Below the pieces are notes generated by a model. It searched no databases and was not told the DNA's origin. It saw nothing but the letters and a program-made list of their open reading frames with translations. From positions 53,635,206 to 53,699,205 of the forward strand of contig CM055901.1 of the NCBI GenBank assembly GCA_029582155.1: 64,000 bases of DNA, read 5' to 3'. This document shows positions 35,801 through 46,015 of this stretch, piece by piece; the first letter of the stretch is position 1; each line of letters starts with the position of its first letter. A program made the position numbers and the translations under genes. This DNA comes from Panopea generosa. Its lineage: Eukaryota > Mollusca > Bivalvia > Adapedonta > Hiatellidae.

Positions 35801-38800
35801 ACATATATATAATTATCCCAACATCAGGCTGACTTACAACAACATGCTGAAACATTTTCTAATTTCTTTCTGACAGTTTTGTATAAGATAGAGTTGAAAA
35901 TTAAGAATTTTTAACGGAAACAGTTTGTTTGTAATGTTTTATATTTTTGTTCTTCCTATACAGAAAATTGGCTGGAAAAACATTGTTTATCACAGGTGCT
36001 AGTCGTGGTATTGGCAAATACATTGCTCTAAAAGCAGCCAAAGATGGCGCCAACATTGTCATTGCTGCGAAAACAGCAACACCTCATCATAGACTGCCCG
36101 GTACAATCTACACTGCAGCAAAGGAAGGTGGGTTTGTACTTGACTAGTATTGATATTTAACATGTGTCTCAATGGCTGGAAGATTTGTCATTAATTTGAA
36201 ATACTGACACGGGTGATGTTAACTCAACGTAGATTTGGTTTTGTACTTTATGATAAAATATGTGTGAAATTTGTAAAATCAATGATGTACTCAGTTAAAC
36301 GATTCTAATTTTGAAAAGTGGCTGTTCATGTTCTTACAGACTTAAATACAGTCATCTTTCAATGTATGAATCTTCTAGTTTGAGTCCTTGGGGGCCAGTG
36401 GTTGGTTTTGATTTTTAAGTAAGCCGCAAAGTATAAAACTTGTCACAATGACAACCAGTTTTAAAATCGACATGTTTCTTCTGATCACAAAGTAGCCATA
36501 TGGCTTTTAATGGTAAGCCAATCCACTTAAACATATGGGTGTAATTTATTCATTGGTTTACGATGCAAGATAATTAATAAATGGGACAAGTTGGTATAGA
36601 TTGGGCACATTATTAATATAAATAAAAGAATTATTATTATTTGTTCAACATTCATGACCTATAAACTAACATGTAACTAGGGTTGTCACGTAAACGTGTA
36701 CATAAACGCTTATAAATGACAAGCCCCCGTTTACATGTTGTTTTAAACCTGGGTGTGTGTATGTGCATTATCTAAGTTGTATTTACAGCTAATCACTTGT
36801 ATATACCGTAAATGTTTAAATAAATCACCAAACAAATGGCTGACATGTTGCTCATGACATTGCAGTTTTGAAAAAACTCTGGCCCCGTCATAATGATTAA
36901 TTATTATAAATGCCGTAAAACACACAAGGATGGTTGGAAAATATTCAATAACAGCCTGTTACTTCTTCAAATGATCTTTATACTAATTAACCAAATATAC
37001 TGGGGTTTAAGGTCAAGGTAGTGTACACAGATATATTAACTTAGTAAACTGGTATTGCTTTTTAATGACACGGTTAGCTCCATTTACCGTGTAAACGACA
37101 CAGTCCTACACATAACACACTCAGTTGACATTGACTCACTTTCGCTCACTTTGCATTTCCCAGACCTTGGACTTCATTTTAACTCCTGAGATGTTCATAT
37201 CTCGTGAATATTCAACAAATGAAATTCATTCCATAATTGTCTTCAGGGCTTCAAAAAAAGCCTTCATTTCTGCACCTTTAAATACAATGTAAAAATAAAT
37301 AGATTTTAAGATAAACATATTTTGTACTCTCAGTTGAGGACCTTGGAGGAAAATGTCTGCCTTGTGTTGTCGACATTCGTCAGGAGAGTGAAGTAGAGAA
37401 AGCAGTGGAGATGGCAGTGGATAAGTTTGGTGGAATAGATATTCTTGTGAACAATGCCAGTGCCATCAGTCTCACTGGTACGTCAGGGACTGCCATGAAG
37501 AAATATGACCTTATGATGGGAGTGAATGGTCGGGGCACATATTTATGGTAAGGTTACTTTGGGACCTGAGATGTCATAATGTTTTAAAAACTTTCATGCA
37601 TCCTAGTGAAGACAGGAGAGATAATGATACACAGTTTAAGTAATATGTTTGTAAAGTATATGTGTTTTATGTTGTAACATTGGCAAGCAATCCAGACTGG
37701 CTTTCAAGTATCAAGGTATAGTTTGAGGAATGGTATTTCACATCTCACACTTAAGTATATCAAAATAAAAAACAAACCAAATACATGTATTCTAATATTA
37801 TAAGTTCTCTGTAGAATGATGTGTTTTTTGTCATATACTTACCACCATGCCCGATGTACCCTAGTTCCTCAATCTGTAAAAAATTGAGAAGACATACATG
37901 GTGTTATCAGTTTAAAATAGAATTACTATAAAGAAAACATAGAAAAAAAATGTAAAACTGTAACTTTTTTTATTAAAATTTGATTAATTCTTCAGAAGGA
38001 GAAAATAATTGATATATTCCCATGCAGTTGTCTTGAAAACCTGAAAAATATTTACGTTAGTTTCTGTTTTCATGTTTTTGTCTTTTATTCTTAAAAAAAA
38101 ATTGATTTTTTCAGCTCACGTGTTTGTCTTCCGTACCTGAAGAAAAGTTCAAATCCACACATCCTGAACATAAGCCCTCCACTCAACATGAGTAAGAAAT
38201 GGTTTAAAGGACATGTAGGTAAGCTAACGTGGATAACTCCTCGGGGTGGGGGTGAGGGGAACTTCATTAACTTGTATAAATGAAATCTGTCTTAAGCAGC
38301 CAGTCAAGGGAATAAGCAAAATGGCCTTTTAACACAGGTTGTTGCTTAATACAGGTTAATTTGCTCTTTAAGCATAGAAATGGGAAATAGAAAATGTAGC
38401 AGCTTAAGACAAGTGGTTGCTTAATAGAGGTGACCACCTACACAGGTTTGACTGTAGTTAAAAGCTTGAATTTTAAAATTCGATATTTTTCATGTTTATC
38501 AAATTTGACATGTATGTGTCGCCAGGCCTGGTTTGGCTTATGGAAGTGTGTCTGACTATAAATGCAGGGTTCATCAAATTCGAGTTCCCACCTGACCACA
38601 GTCTCTGTGAGAATTATTGAATGACATTGTGTTCTATTATCATTTATCTCTGACTGCTGGTTCAAGTAGAAAAGCAGCTCTTGGATTTTGGAAAAGGGTG
38701 GTTTGGTTAACTGATCATCTGTTAACCCTAGATGGTACAAAAATGAAGCTAAATATTTAAACAAACATGTTTATGCTGAAATTAGGATCCCTGTCATGAG

Positions 38801-41800
38801 TGACAGTACCAAGCAGGAATCCATTCTTATGTAAACCATTGATCTGACACATGCACATGATTAATATGATGATGTAACTACATTGATGTACATTAATCAT
38901 ACTGTTTTCAGCTTACACAATGGCAAAGTATGGTATGTCGATGTGTGTACTGGGGATGTCTGAGGAATTCAAAGACGATGGTATCGCTGTGAATGCTTTG
39001 TGGCCGAGAACAGGTAATATTATAATATAGGTTTTTTTGTATTCTAAATTTATTTATATGCCCCAACAATTTTTCTATCATGCAAAAAATCATTAAGACA
39101 ATTTTGAAGTATGATTCAGTGGCATAAACCTTACCCCTCTCCATCTGTTAGTTTGTCCTTGTGAGGGTGTGTTCATCAAATTTTATTTCAGATCAATAGC
39201 TTCAGAAAATGTCCATGTATTTAATTAAGATATGTCGTGTGACTATAATTGTAAAATACAGAACTCTGTTGCAATATTTGTCATCATTGGTCAAATATTA
39301 CAGGAGTTATAATTCCTTTTTTTGACTTAATGTCTAAAAACACATTCAAGGTAACATCACGAAACTTATAAAAAATGGTTAACATCGTTGTTTAGTAGTA
39401 CCTTTTGGTATGAAGGAGTTTTTATTTTCTCTATATTTTCTGTTTAAAACCATGGAAACAAATAGCCAAAATTACTAAATTCTCATAATTTCAAAACTGT
39501 TCAAGCTCATTTCACAAAACGTACACACATGTCAACCATGTCAACGCTATTAGGAAGTTTCATCTTCAATAATTTTTTCCTATACCATGGAAACAAATAG
39601 CCAAAATAGCCAAATTTTCTGTTTCCAGAGCATAACACCAAAGCTGTTTAACCCTTTACTCCATAGATACGCGTTTTCCCACACCAATCATAGAAGGCCT
39701 TTGAAAACAGTGCAGGAAGAGTTCAGATTGCTCGTAACAAGCAATCTGAACACTTCCTACACTGTTTTCCACTCTGTCAGTTAATATAAACAATATTCAC
39801 GCAATAATTAAAAAAGCCTTCTATATTAGGTGTCCAAAGACGTCTATATTAGCGGTGTCAAAAGGCGTCTTAAAATAGCTTTACAAAAACTTGTACACAT
39901 GTTCGTTTTCAACATTTGTTATGTTACCGTGAAACAATTGGCCGACAATTAGGAAGTTATCCCTTTATAGAACACAGCTCCAAAACCTAGTGGTCTAGTA
40001 ATGTTGTTTGCTGTGATAGAGTTTTCTCTTTCAAGTTTCAGAACTGTGAACACCCAAGGCAGGATATTTTGATGACTAATAGTGGACTGAGCCAGTATCC
40101 AGACAAAATAAATTTAATAATGTTAGTTAATGGCCATTGCTACTGAACCAGATTAAACTTTGATTAAAGGGACATCACTCTACTACCAGAAATGTTGGAA
40201 AATGTGAAAAAAAATTAAAGTTTACAAAATTCCTCCTAGTATCATTGTTAAAGTGATAACTGAGGTGAAAAATTATGTTTTCTTTAACAGCTATCTACAC
40301 AGCGGCCATGGAGATGTTGGGGGGTGGAGATGAGATACAGGCACAATGTCGTAAACCAGAGATTATGGCCGACGCAGCATACTACATGTTGACACAAGAT
40401 AGCGGATACACTGGTAACTTCGCCATTGATGATGAAGTGTTAGTGAAGGCAGGTGTTCTGGATCTAGAACAATATGCATGTGTACCAGGTATTGTTGATA
40501 TTATTAATATTCTTTAATATTCCCAAATAACTATGAAATAAAAATTTCAACATTGAGACTTTTGTAAGACTAACTATCTGAGGCTTTAGAGATGCAAGCT
40601 TTGAAGACATTTGGGACCAAATTTCAGATGATTTAAAAGTGATATTTTTATTTGGGCCTGGATTGTTTAAAGTATATACATGTACTTTAAAACAGGTTCT
40701 CCATGGCCTAGTGATTTAAAGCACTGTAATCTGATCACGAGCAATCTGAATACTTCCTGCACTGTTTTCAACTCTGTCAGTTAATATAAACATAATTCAC
40801 CCAATAATTCAAAAGCCTTTTATAAAAGAGGTGTCCAAATGCGTCTATATTAGGTGTCCAAAGGCGTCTATTTTAGAGGTGTCCAAAGGCGTCTATATTA
40901 GAGGTGTCCAAAGGTGTCTATATTAGAGGTGTCCAAAGGCATTTATATTGGAGGTGTCCAAAGGCGTCTATAGTAGAGGTGTCCAAGACGTCTATATTAG
41001 AGATGTCGAAAGGCGTCTATATTAGAGGTGTCTAAAGGCGTCTATAGTAGAGGTGTCCAAAGGCGTCTATAGAAGAGGTGTCCAAAGTTAAATAAATGTT
41101 GATGAAACTGGACCAAGGCAATGATTTAAATCAGACTTTGAATCAAAAGTTAAAAAATTACATTTAAAACAAGTCGAGAAGACACAAAATACAGTAACTT
41201 GTTAAAGCAATCTGTTCTAATGGTGCTCTTACAGAAATATTGAATATTTCATTGATTAACTGTATAAATATTACAAGATAGTCTTTAAAAAAAGGGTGAC
41301 TTTGAAATTGAGTTTGATTTTAAGGCTCATTTATTTGATGGTTTTGACTCTGCTGATCTTATCTGGATTACTTTGTGCTAATTAGACAATCATAAACATC
41401 CAGTGTTCATACCTTCCTGTATTTTAAATGATTCCTTAATATCTTTCTCACAAGTAGATATAGATTATGCCAAGTTGTAAATGTCACTACAGCCTATTTA
41501 TTTCAAAATTTGGTTATGGTACAAAAATGAGCCCAGTGTCTGCTACCTTGAACGGATAATGCTGTTCTATGAAGTATTTTTATGAAATTCTTACCAAACT
41601 GTAGCACTATTATCTCCCTTTGCTTTTCCTTAGCTATTGTTAACATTATATATGTAAATGGCCTGTAACCATCTTTATTATGTAGGTTTTTCATGCTTGT
41701 AAAGATTTAATGTTTTTTCCCAGGTAAAGAACTGCTTCCTGACTTCTTCTTGGATCAAGGTCCTGAAGCCCTTAGGCAACAAATAGAAGAACAAGGTGGA

Positions 41801-42951
41801 AAGCCAGCCTTCAGTGGAGGTTCGAAGGCATCCAGTGCTAGTAGCGGTGGGGCTGCAGGGAAAGTCTTCAAACAAATTGACGCCATGCTTAATGAAGACC
41901 TTGTTAAAAGCATTGGCGGAGTTTTCCAGTTCAACTTGAAAGGTAACTCATACAGATTGTTTTCATCTTTATATTTTTTATGTTTATGATTCAACATTGA
42001 AAATATTGTTGTTTTACAGTTTATAAATATATTATACTGAGTTGCCATTGGTCAAGACAAAGTCGTTAAGAAATTCTAGAGTACCGGCAAATTTTAAGAG
42101 GATCAATGAATAGTTATAATCCAGCAATAACTCAATATCAATATACCACTATGTCACTGGGTGGCGTGGTCAGATCCAAGGTTGGGAGCTAGATCCTCTG
42201 CCAGGGAGCTATGTGGTGTCCTACAGCAAGACATTTTATCTGCATAATATTATTATTATAAGTACTGGTTCTATGCAGGAAAACTATGAGCATGATTTAT
42301 CCAAGTTGGAAGAACTTGTTTCACAATCGATGTAAGAGTTTTAAAACAAAACTTGGCAGCATTCTACTGCTTGTTTCATCTATCTGTTTTTCAGTTATAT
42401 TTTGTTTTATATAATGTCTGGTGTTTAGTATGATATTTAAAGTACTGGTACACTGAATGTGTGTAATGTGACAATGGGAAGTGGACTGAGGCAGCAGTTA
42501 TGTTTATCATTAACTCCATTACAGTTAGAAATGTTGTATTGTCTGTTGTCATTTCCAGATATATTTTAAATTTACACGATTACTCTACAAAGTGACACAC
42601 GGCTATCTGGCTTGGTTTGATGTAGCATGCATACCAATCACCATGATTTTTTATGGATTGAAGATTGAATTAAATACTTAATGTCAATAATTTGTTTCAT
42701 TCTACAAAGGTGCTGACGAGGGTGTATGGTATATTGACCTGAAGAATGGATCTGGGTCATTGGGTCAGGGAGAATCAGCGTCAGAGGCGGGTTGTACAAT
42801 GACGATGGACAGTGAAGATTTTGTAAAGATGTTTTCAGGCCAGATGAAACCAACAGCTGCCTTCATGATGGGCAAATTGAAGATAAAGGGTGACATGGGA
42901 TTGGCCATGAAACTGGAAAAGCTTATGGGCAAAATGAAATCCAACTTGTGA
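32821..42951 (+). CDS. HSDL2: hydroxysteroid dehydrogenase-like protein 2 (SDR + SCP2 domain)
   Basis: The eight exons are 32821-32837, 35964-36127, 37334-37547, 38115-38218, 38912-39013, 40291-40488, 41724-41942 and 42710-42951. All have GT/AG borders and agreeing phases, giving 1260 nt or 419 aa (human HSDL2 is 418). The N-terminal SDR domain has TGASRGIG at 16-23, NNAS at 100-103 and the catalytic YxxxK at Tyr168/Lys172. A Ser/Gly-rich linker (about 296-318) leads to an SCP2 lipid-binding domain (about 320-419) with FVKMFSGQMKPTAAFMMGKL and MGLAMKLEKL. The protein ends KSNL, a weak PTS1-like SNL where human has ARL. HSDL2 proteins are peroxisomal/mitochondrial NAD(P)-dependent oxidoreductases linked to lipid metabolism, substrate uncertain. 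Start context is tttacaATGG. Confidence 0.95.
33110..33250 (+). pseudogene. LINE ORF2 C-terminal fragment (plus strand)
   Basis: A frame reads KNSFFVRTVVKWNHLEESTT, then KTVEAFKTSLLSC. This is the conserved C-terminal tail motif (YSFFPRTI..WNSLP) of CR1/Jockey-group LINEs. The 3' flank to about 33475 may be its UTR. It lies in HSDL2 intron 1, sense to the host gene. Confidence 0.7.
33485..34035 (-). pseudogene. LINE ORF2 C-terminal fragment (minus strand)
   Basis: In transcript order the minus strand gives KKANSLSSFIRNLASCQQDI and AQSYKTLV. In a shifted frame it gives QQLGWKILQER and YRIAHGLIDIPSAFF, then FCRVDIYPAPLFPLSTRLWN and SLPESVTTVDTLEAF. It is the thumb/C-terminal part of a CR1-like LINE with frameshifts, lying in HSDL2 intron 1 and convergent with the 33110-33250 fragment. 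Confidence 0.8.
34180..34378 (+). repeat. inverted-repeat arm, partner at 30380-30593
   Basis: It contains 'ggaattatatagagaaggaa', 'ttacattgcagaatgaaat' and 'aaaacaataccattccc', the reverse complement of the left arm with substitutions. It lies in HSDL2 intron 1. Confidence 0.65.
34379..35611 (+). other. HSDL2 intron 1, unassigned part
   Basis: AT-rich intron sequence with no exon or clear repeat seen. Confidence 0.35.
35612..35770 (-). mobile_element. tRNA-SINE remnant (family C)
   Basis: On the plus strand it reads 'ctgggtagaattagtactga', the reverse complement of the family C body. It is followed by 'gggatggaacccacaacctc' (an inverted B box) and 'actctatccact'. It lies in HSDL2 intron 1, just before exon 2. 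Confidence 0.55.
35964..36127 (+). CDS. HSDL2: HSDL2 exon 2 (cofactor-binding motif)
   Basis: It is 164 nt, residues 6-60, with KTLFITGASRGIGKYIALKA holding the Rossmann TGxxxGxG motif. It continues to NIVIAAKTATPHHRLPGTIY. The donor is aag|gtgggt. Confidence 0.95.
36678..37108. mobile_element. possible hAT-type MITE
   Basis: Left end tagggttgtcacgtaaacgt and the reverse complement of the right end (taggactgtgtcgtttacac) form imperfect TIRs. The flanks catgtaac and cacataac could be a mutated 8-bp target duplication, as hAT elements make. It lies in HSDL2 intron 2. Confidence 0.45.
37140..37226 (+). repeat. solo fragment related to the 24-bp array flank
   Basis: It contains 'cgctcactttgcat' and the exact 18-mer attcaacaaatgaaattc (37209-37226) that bounds the 24-bp array at 19746-19763. 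It lies in HSDL2 intron 2. Confidence 0.6.
37334..37547 (+). CDS. HSDL2: HSDL2 exon 3 (NNAS motif)
   Basis: It is 214 nt, residues 61-131, from VEDLGGKCLPCVVDIRQESE through DILVNNASAISLTGTSG to VNGRGTYL. The acceptor is gtactctcag and the donor tg|gtaagg. Confidence 0.95.
38115..38218 (+). CDS. HSDL2: HSDL2 exon 4
   Basis: It is 104 nt, residues 132-166, with SRVCLPYLKKSSNPHILNIS and PPLNMSKKWFKGHV. It includes the serine region of the SDR active site (NISPPLN). Confidence 0.94.
38283..38456. mobile_element. MITE, tacagtcaaacctgt family, inverted copy
   Basis: Its right end caggtttgactgta and interior 'ttaagcagccagtcaaggga' match the reverse complement of the copy at 24705-24884. Its left terminus has partly decayed. 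It lies in HSDL2 intron 4. Confidence 0.65.
38524..38765 (+). mobile_element. SINE (family A), diverged
   Basis: It has a 'gtctgactataaatgcaggg' head, the body 'gactgctggttcaagtagaa', 'gtggtttggttaactgatca' and an 'aaatatttaaacaaac' end. It lies in HSDL2 intron 4, immediately next to a MITE copy. Confidence 0.65.
38912..39013 (+). CDS. HSDL2: HSDL2 exon 5 (YxxxK)
   Basis: It is 102 nt, residues 167-200, AYTMAKYGMSMCVLGMSEEF to VNALWPRT. It carries the catalytic tyrosine and lysine. Confidence 0.94.
39703..39769. repeat. 67-bp hairpin, 30-bp arms
   Basis: The arm gaaaacagtgcaggaagagt continues to gttcagattgct and pairs with agcaatctgaac continuing to acttcctacactgttttc, around a 7-base loop. 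It lies in HSDL2 intron 5. The right arm is also the start of a direct repeat found again at 40736. Confidence 0.7.
39738..39870. repeat. direct repeat, upstream copy (flanks HSDL2 exon 6)
   Basis: It has 'agcaatctgaacacttccta', 'actctgtcagttaatataaa' and 'aggtgtccaaagacgtctat' in the same order as 40736-40872. Confidence 0.75.
40291..40488 (+). CDS. HSDL2: HSDL2 exon 6
   Basis: It is 198 nt, residues 201-266, AIYTAAMEMLGGGDEIQAQC, then MADAAYYMLTQDSGYTGNFA. The acceptor is tttctttaacag and the donor ccag|gtattg. Confidence 0.94.
40736..41090. repeat. direct repeat plus 25-bp minisatellite
   Basis: 40736-40872 repeats 39738-39870. From about 40840 it runs into about ten copies of a 25-bp unit (ggtgtccaaaggcgtctata plus ttaga). 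The upstream copy has only two such units, so the array probably expanded here. It lies in HSDL2 intron 6. Confidence 0.8.
41724..41942 (+). CDS. HSDL2: HSDL2 exon 7 (linker and SCP2 start)
   Basis: It is 219 nt, residues 267-339, KELLPDFFLDQGPEALRQQI, a Ser/Gly linker (FSGGSKASSASSGGAAGK), then AMLNEDLVKSIGGVFQFNLK opening the SCP2 domain. Confidence 0.94.
42150..42320 (+). mobile_element. possible SINE remnant (family C)
   Basis: It has 'ctgggtggcgtggtcagatc' as a degenerate head and 'agtactggttctatgcagg' near the end, as in other family C copies. It lies in HSDL2 intron 7. Confidence 0.4.
42710..42951 (+). CDS. HSDL2: HSDL2 exon 8 (SCP2 domain, stop)
   Basis: It is 242 nt, residues 340-419, ADEGVWYIDLKNGSGSLGQG, then MTMDSEDFVKMFSGQMKPTA and GKLKIKGDMGLAMKLEKLMG, ending MKSNL and TGA at 42949-42951. 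Confidence 0.95.
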
Positions 42952-43019
42952 TATCCTAGTTTCCAGTAGACGTTATTAAGTATCACAAGATCTTTTTGAC
43001 AGTCTTTGTCAAATAATGT

Positions 43020-43025
43020 AATAAA
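43020..43025 (+). terminator. candidate HSDL2 polyadenylation signal
   Basis: AATAAA lies about 70 nt downstream of the HSDL2 stop. Another aataaa follows near 43108. Either could be used. Confidence 0.5.
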
Positions 43026-43109
43026 AAAATTTTCTCCAATGTCTCCTGCATTGAAATTTTGAAGTTTTAAGGCTGAAAATGCAGCATGTTAATGCTAATC
43101 CCTGATTAA

Positions 43110-44109
43110 TAAAAAAAGTAACTTCAGTTAACAAAGTTTGTATGTTTATCTCTAATTAGAAGTTGAGATGTTTAATGATATTTAGACTGATAATTAATTT
43201 ATAAACATAAAGAAAACACATTGACTTTATTAAGAGTTGCCTCTAAATACACTGTATGTATATAATTATTGTGTTCAGCCTAAAGCTGAACAGTGTATTT
43301 CAAAAATTAATTTACCACAGTCGTTTAGGTGTTCAAGTCAATCAGGTTGTTAACAATGTAGTTTTAAAGGACCAGACATGAATAATTAATATCTTGAACA
43401 TCACACTGTGTAAATGCATGTGTATCATACGTTATAGCACTCCATTGTTTGTTTCATCTTTACATGAACAAATGTTTAGTTTTTCAAATATAACCAGACT
43501 ATTGAAAACATAATATGTTATATTGGTTCTGGTTGAAAATTAAATTATATTTATAAGAATGTTGTGTCGTTATTTTAGTGATACATTGCCCTATTATTTA
43601 GAATTCCCTTTCTGGTCACGGGTCAGTTGGGACTTTTACCTGTAAACGGTCCATCTTTTAAGCCCCCAGCCATTTACAGAATGGTGGTGTGGCATTAAAG
43701 GCTCATTAAACTTCAGAAGCGTTTTTTAGTTTTAATTGAAGTCAGTTTTACTCTTCCAGATGATAGAATATATGTTTATTTGTTCACTGAGAGACTTTGC
43801 AAACAAAAAAATAAATAAAAAGCACATTATTAGTACATATTGAATTAAGAACGAGTTTTGTTTACAAATTAATGTTCGTCTCTTTCCGATAAACAACTTT
43901 GGCAGAAAATGGGGAGTTGCAAAGCTTGCTTGAAAATACGTCGGTCAGTAATATATGATCAGTTCACTTCAGAGAGAAACATAGTATGGGGAACTGTAGG
44001 AGATGTGGTTAAAATTCAAATAACATCCCTTTTATTCCACTAGGTGTATTCATGAACTGGAACCCATGAGCTAATTTATTGCATGTAAGTGACAAATGGT
44101 TAATATAAA
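43110..44109. other. HSDL2 3' flank, nothing recognised
   Basis: AT-rich intergenic sequence without a supported gene. Confidence 0.35.
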
Positions 44110-44830
44110 ATTAAAAATAAAATTACTTTTTAGCTCGCCGGGATGAAGTCCAAGGAGAGCTATTGTCATGACCCCGGCGTCGTCTGTAGACACCCAGGTT
44201 AAACTTTTGCATTCAATCTTCAAATATCTATGCAACCACTCATTGGATGTCAATGAAATTTTGCATGTGTGTTTGCGATCATCAATGGAACACACAGAGA
44301 CAAGAACCATAACTCTGGATTGCATTTTGGCACAGTTATGGCTCTTTTTGGACTTAGACACCCAGATTAAACTTTGCATTTAGTTGCTTACAAGTTTCAC
44401 ATCTATGCAACCACTCATTGGATGTGAATGAAACTCCACATGTGTGTTCACCATCATCATTGGAACACACAGAGAACAGTAACTCTGGATTGCATTTTGG
44501 CACAGTTATGGCCCCCTGGATTGCATTTTGGCACAGTTATGGCCCTTTTTGGACTTAGACACCAAGGTTAAATTTTGCGTTTACTTGCGTTTAAGATATT
44601 AAGATTGAACTTAGACACCCAAGTTAAACTTTGAATTTAGTTGCGTTTAAGTTTAAGATATCTATGCAACCACTCATTGGATGTGAATGAACCTTCACAT
44701 GTGTGTTCACCATCATCAATGGAACACACACAGACAAGAACCAAACTCTGGGTGGCCTTTTTGCCACGCTTATGGCCCTTTTTGGACTTAGACACCCAGA
44801 GGCGAGCTTTGTTGTCTTCTGACAACTCTT
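44110..44830 (+). repeat. interspersed repeat, ~3 units
   Basis: Units near 44200-44370, 44390-44545 and 44640-44810 share 'gcaaccactcattggatgt', 'tgtgtgttcaccatcatc', 'ggaacacacagagacaagaa' and 'ggccctttttggacttagac'. Inverted relatives lie at 14280-14800. The frames on both strands are repeat-derived. Confidence 0.75.
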
Positions 44831-46015
44831 GTTAATAACTGTACTAAACAAACCACCCTTGATAGACTCTCAATATTGACTATAATAAAGTGATTTGTGA
44901 AGTAATAGCATGTGTGATAGTATCACGCTTATATGCAAAGAAGAATCCTGAGCAAGAGTTAGTAGACCAAACTAGTATTCTGTCCTCATTTTTTTTCAGT
45001 GTGTATAAAAAATATAATGCATACTATACGTTCGTTACAGCTTTATTGCATCAATACATTTTTTAAAAAAAGAAAACCCAATAATGATACATAATATTTG
45101 TGAAGCCATAACTTTTCTAATCTTGTTTATGAACCCCTCATCTAACAGTTTTAATCTGCACACTACCACTGCAGTATTTATTTGTGTACTTCCGAACACT
45201 GGTGGAGGTACAGTAGGAAAGCAACTGAGTCATTATGGAAATACAAAATTGTAAACAAAAGTTAAAAGCTTGGTCCGCTCGTCTTAAGAAAAACACATTT
45301 TGATCGAAGTTATTTATTGTGTCAATTTTTTTTAAAACAGTCACTAAGGGGTATACAGGAATGGTTTTAGAAAATATAAAAACATTTGATAACAATCATT
45401 TTTGTTATTATCAAAAATTGTGCATTTTGGAAGTTTAATGAGGTTTTAAGTGTTACCCCTATCCTTACATTAGTGCATCCGCCTAAAATTGCTTTCTGAT
45501 CAATAATCTGAAAGGGTCTATGTATTGAATTTGTATTTCATGTGTACCTGTACATTTATAAAACAAGTTTAATATTTGTTGACATAAGCCCAGTTTAACA
45601 GAAGTTCTGGCCTTTTTTTATTTATACACACACATTATAGTGCATTTGAATGCCTTCAAATGTGTGCATCTCGAGATAAAACTAACCAATCCTGATTGTC
45701 GTCGACGCCTACTTTTAGAAAAGCAAGTGTCGAAACTTATTAAGACTACTTAGTTGGTATTGCAAGATATGCAAACTGTGAAATTTCTAGTAAAACAGAC
45801 ACCCTGGTTTCTATAATTATTACACATCCCTCACAGAATCAAATTACACTAGTCATTTTGTTCACGAGGTCTTTTTAACCCTTAAAATGGGCATTTGTTG
45901 GACTCGTATGGTAACAAATAAAATTTAAAGTATTTAAATAATAAACCTTTTGAAAAATTATTCTACGTTTTGGAACTGATCATTTATGACAGTTAAAGGT
46001 GATTTTCTGTATCTA
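44831..46015. other. intergenic, nothing recognised
   Basis: AT-rich. The 85-aa minus frame at 45138-45395 has no recognisable domain. Confidence 0.35.

Noticed and set aside
44624-44851. Overlapping ORFs on both strands at 44.6-44.85 kb
   Set aside because: They fall in an interspersed repeat found in inverted form at 14.3-14.8 kb.
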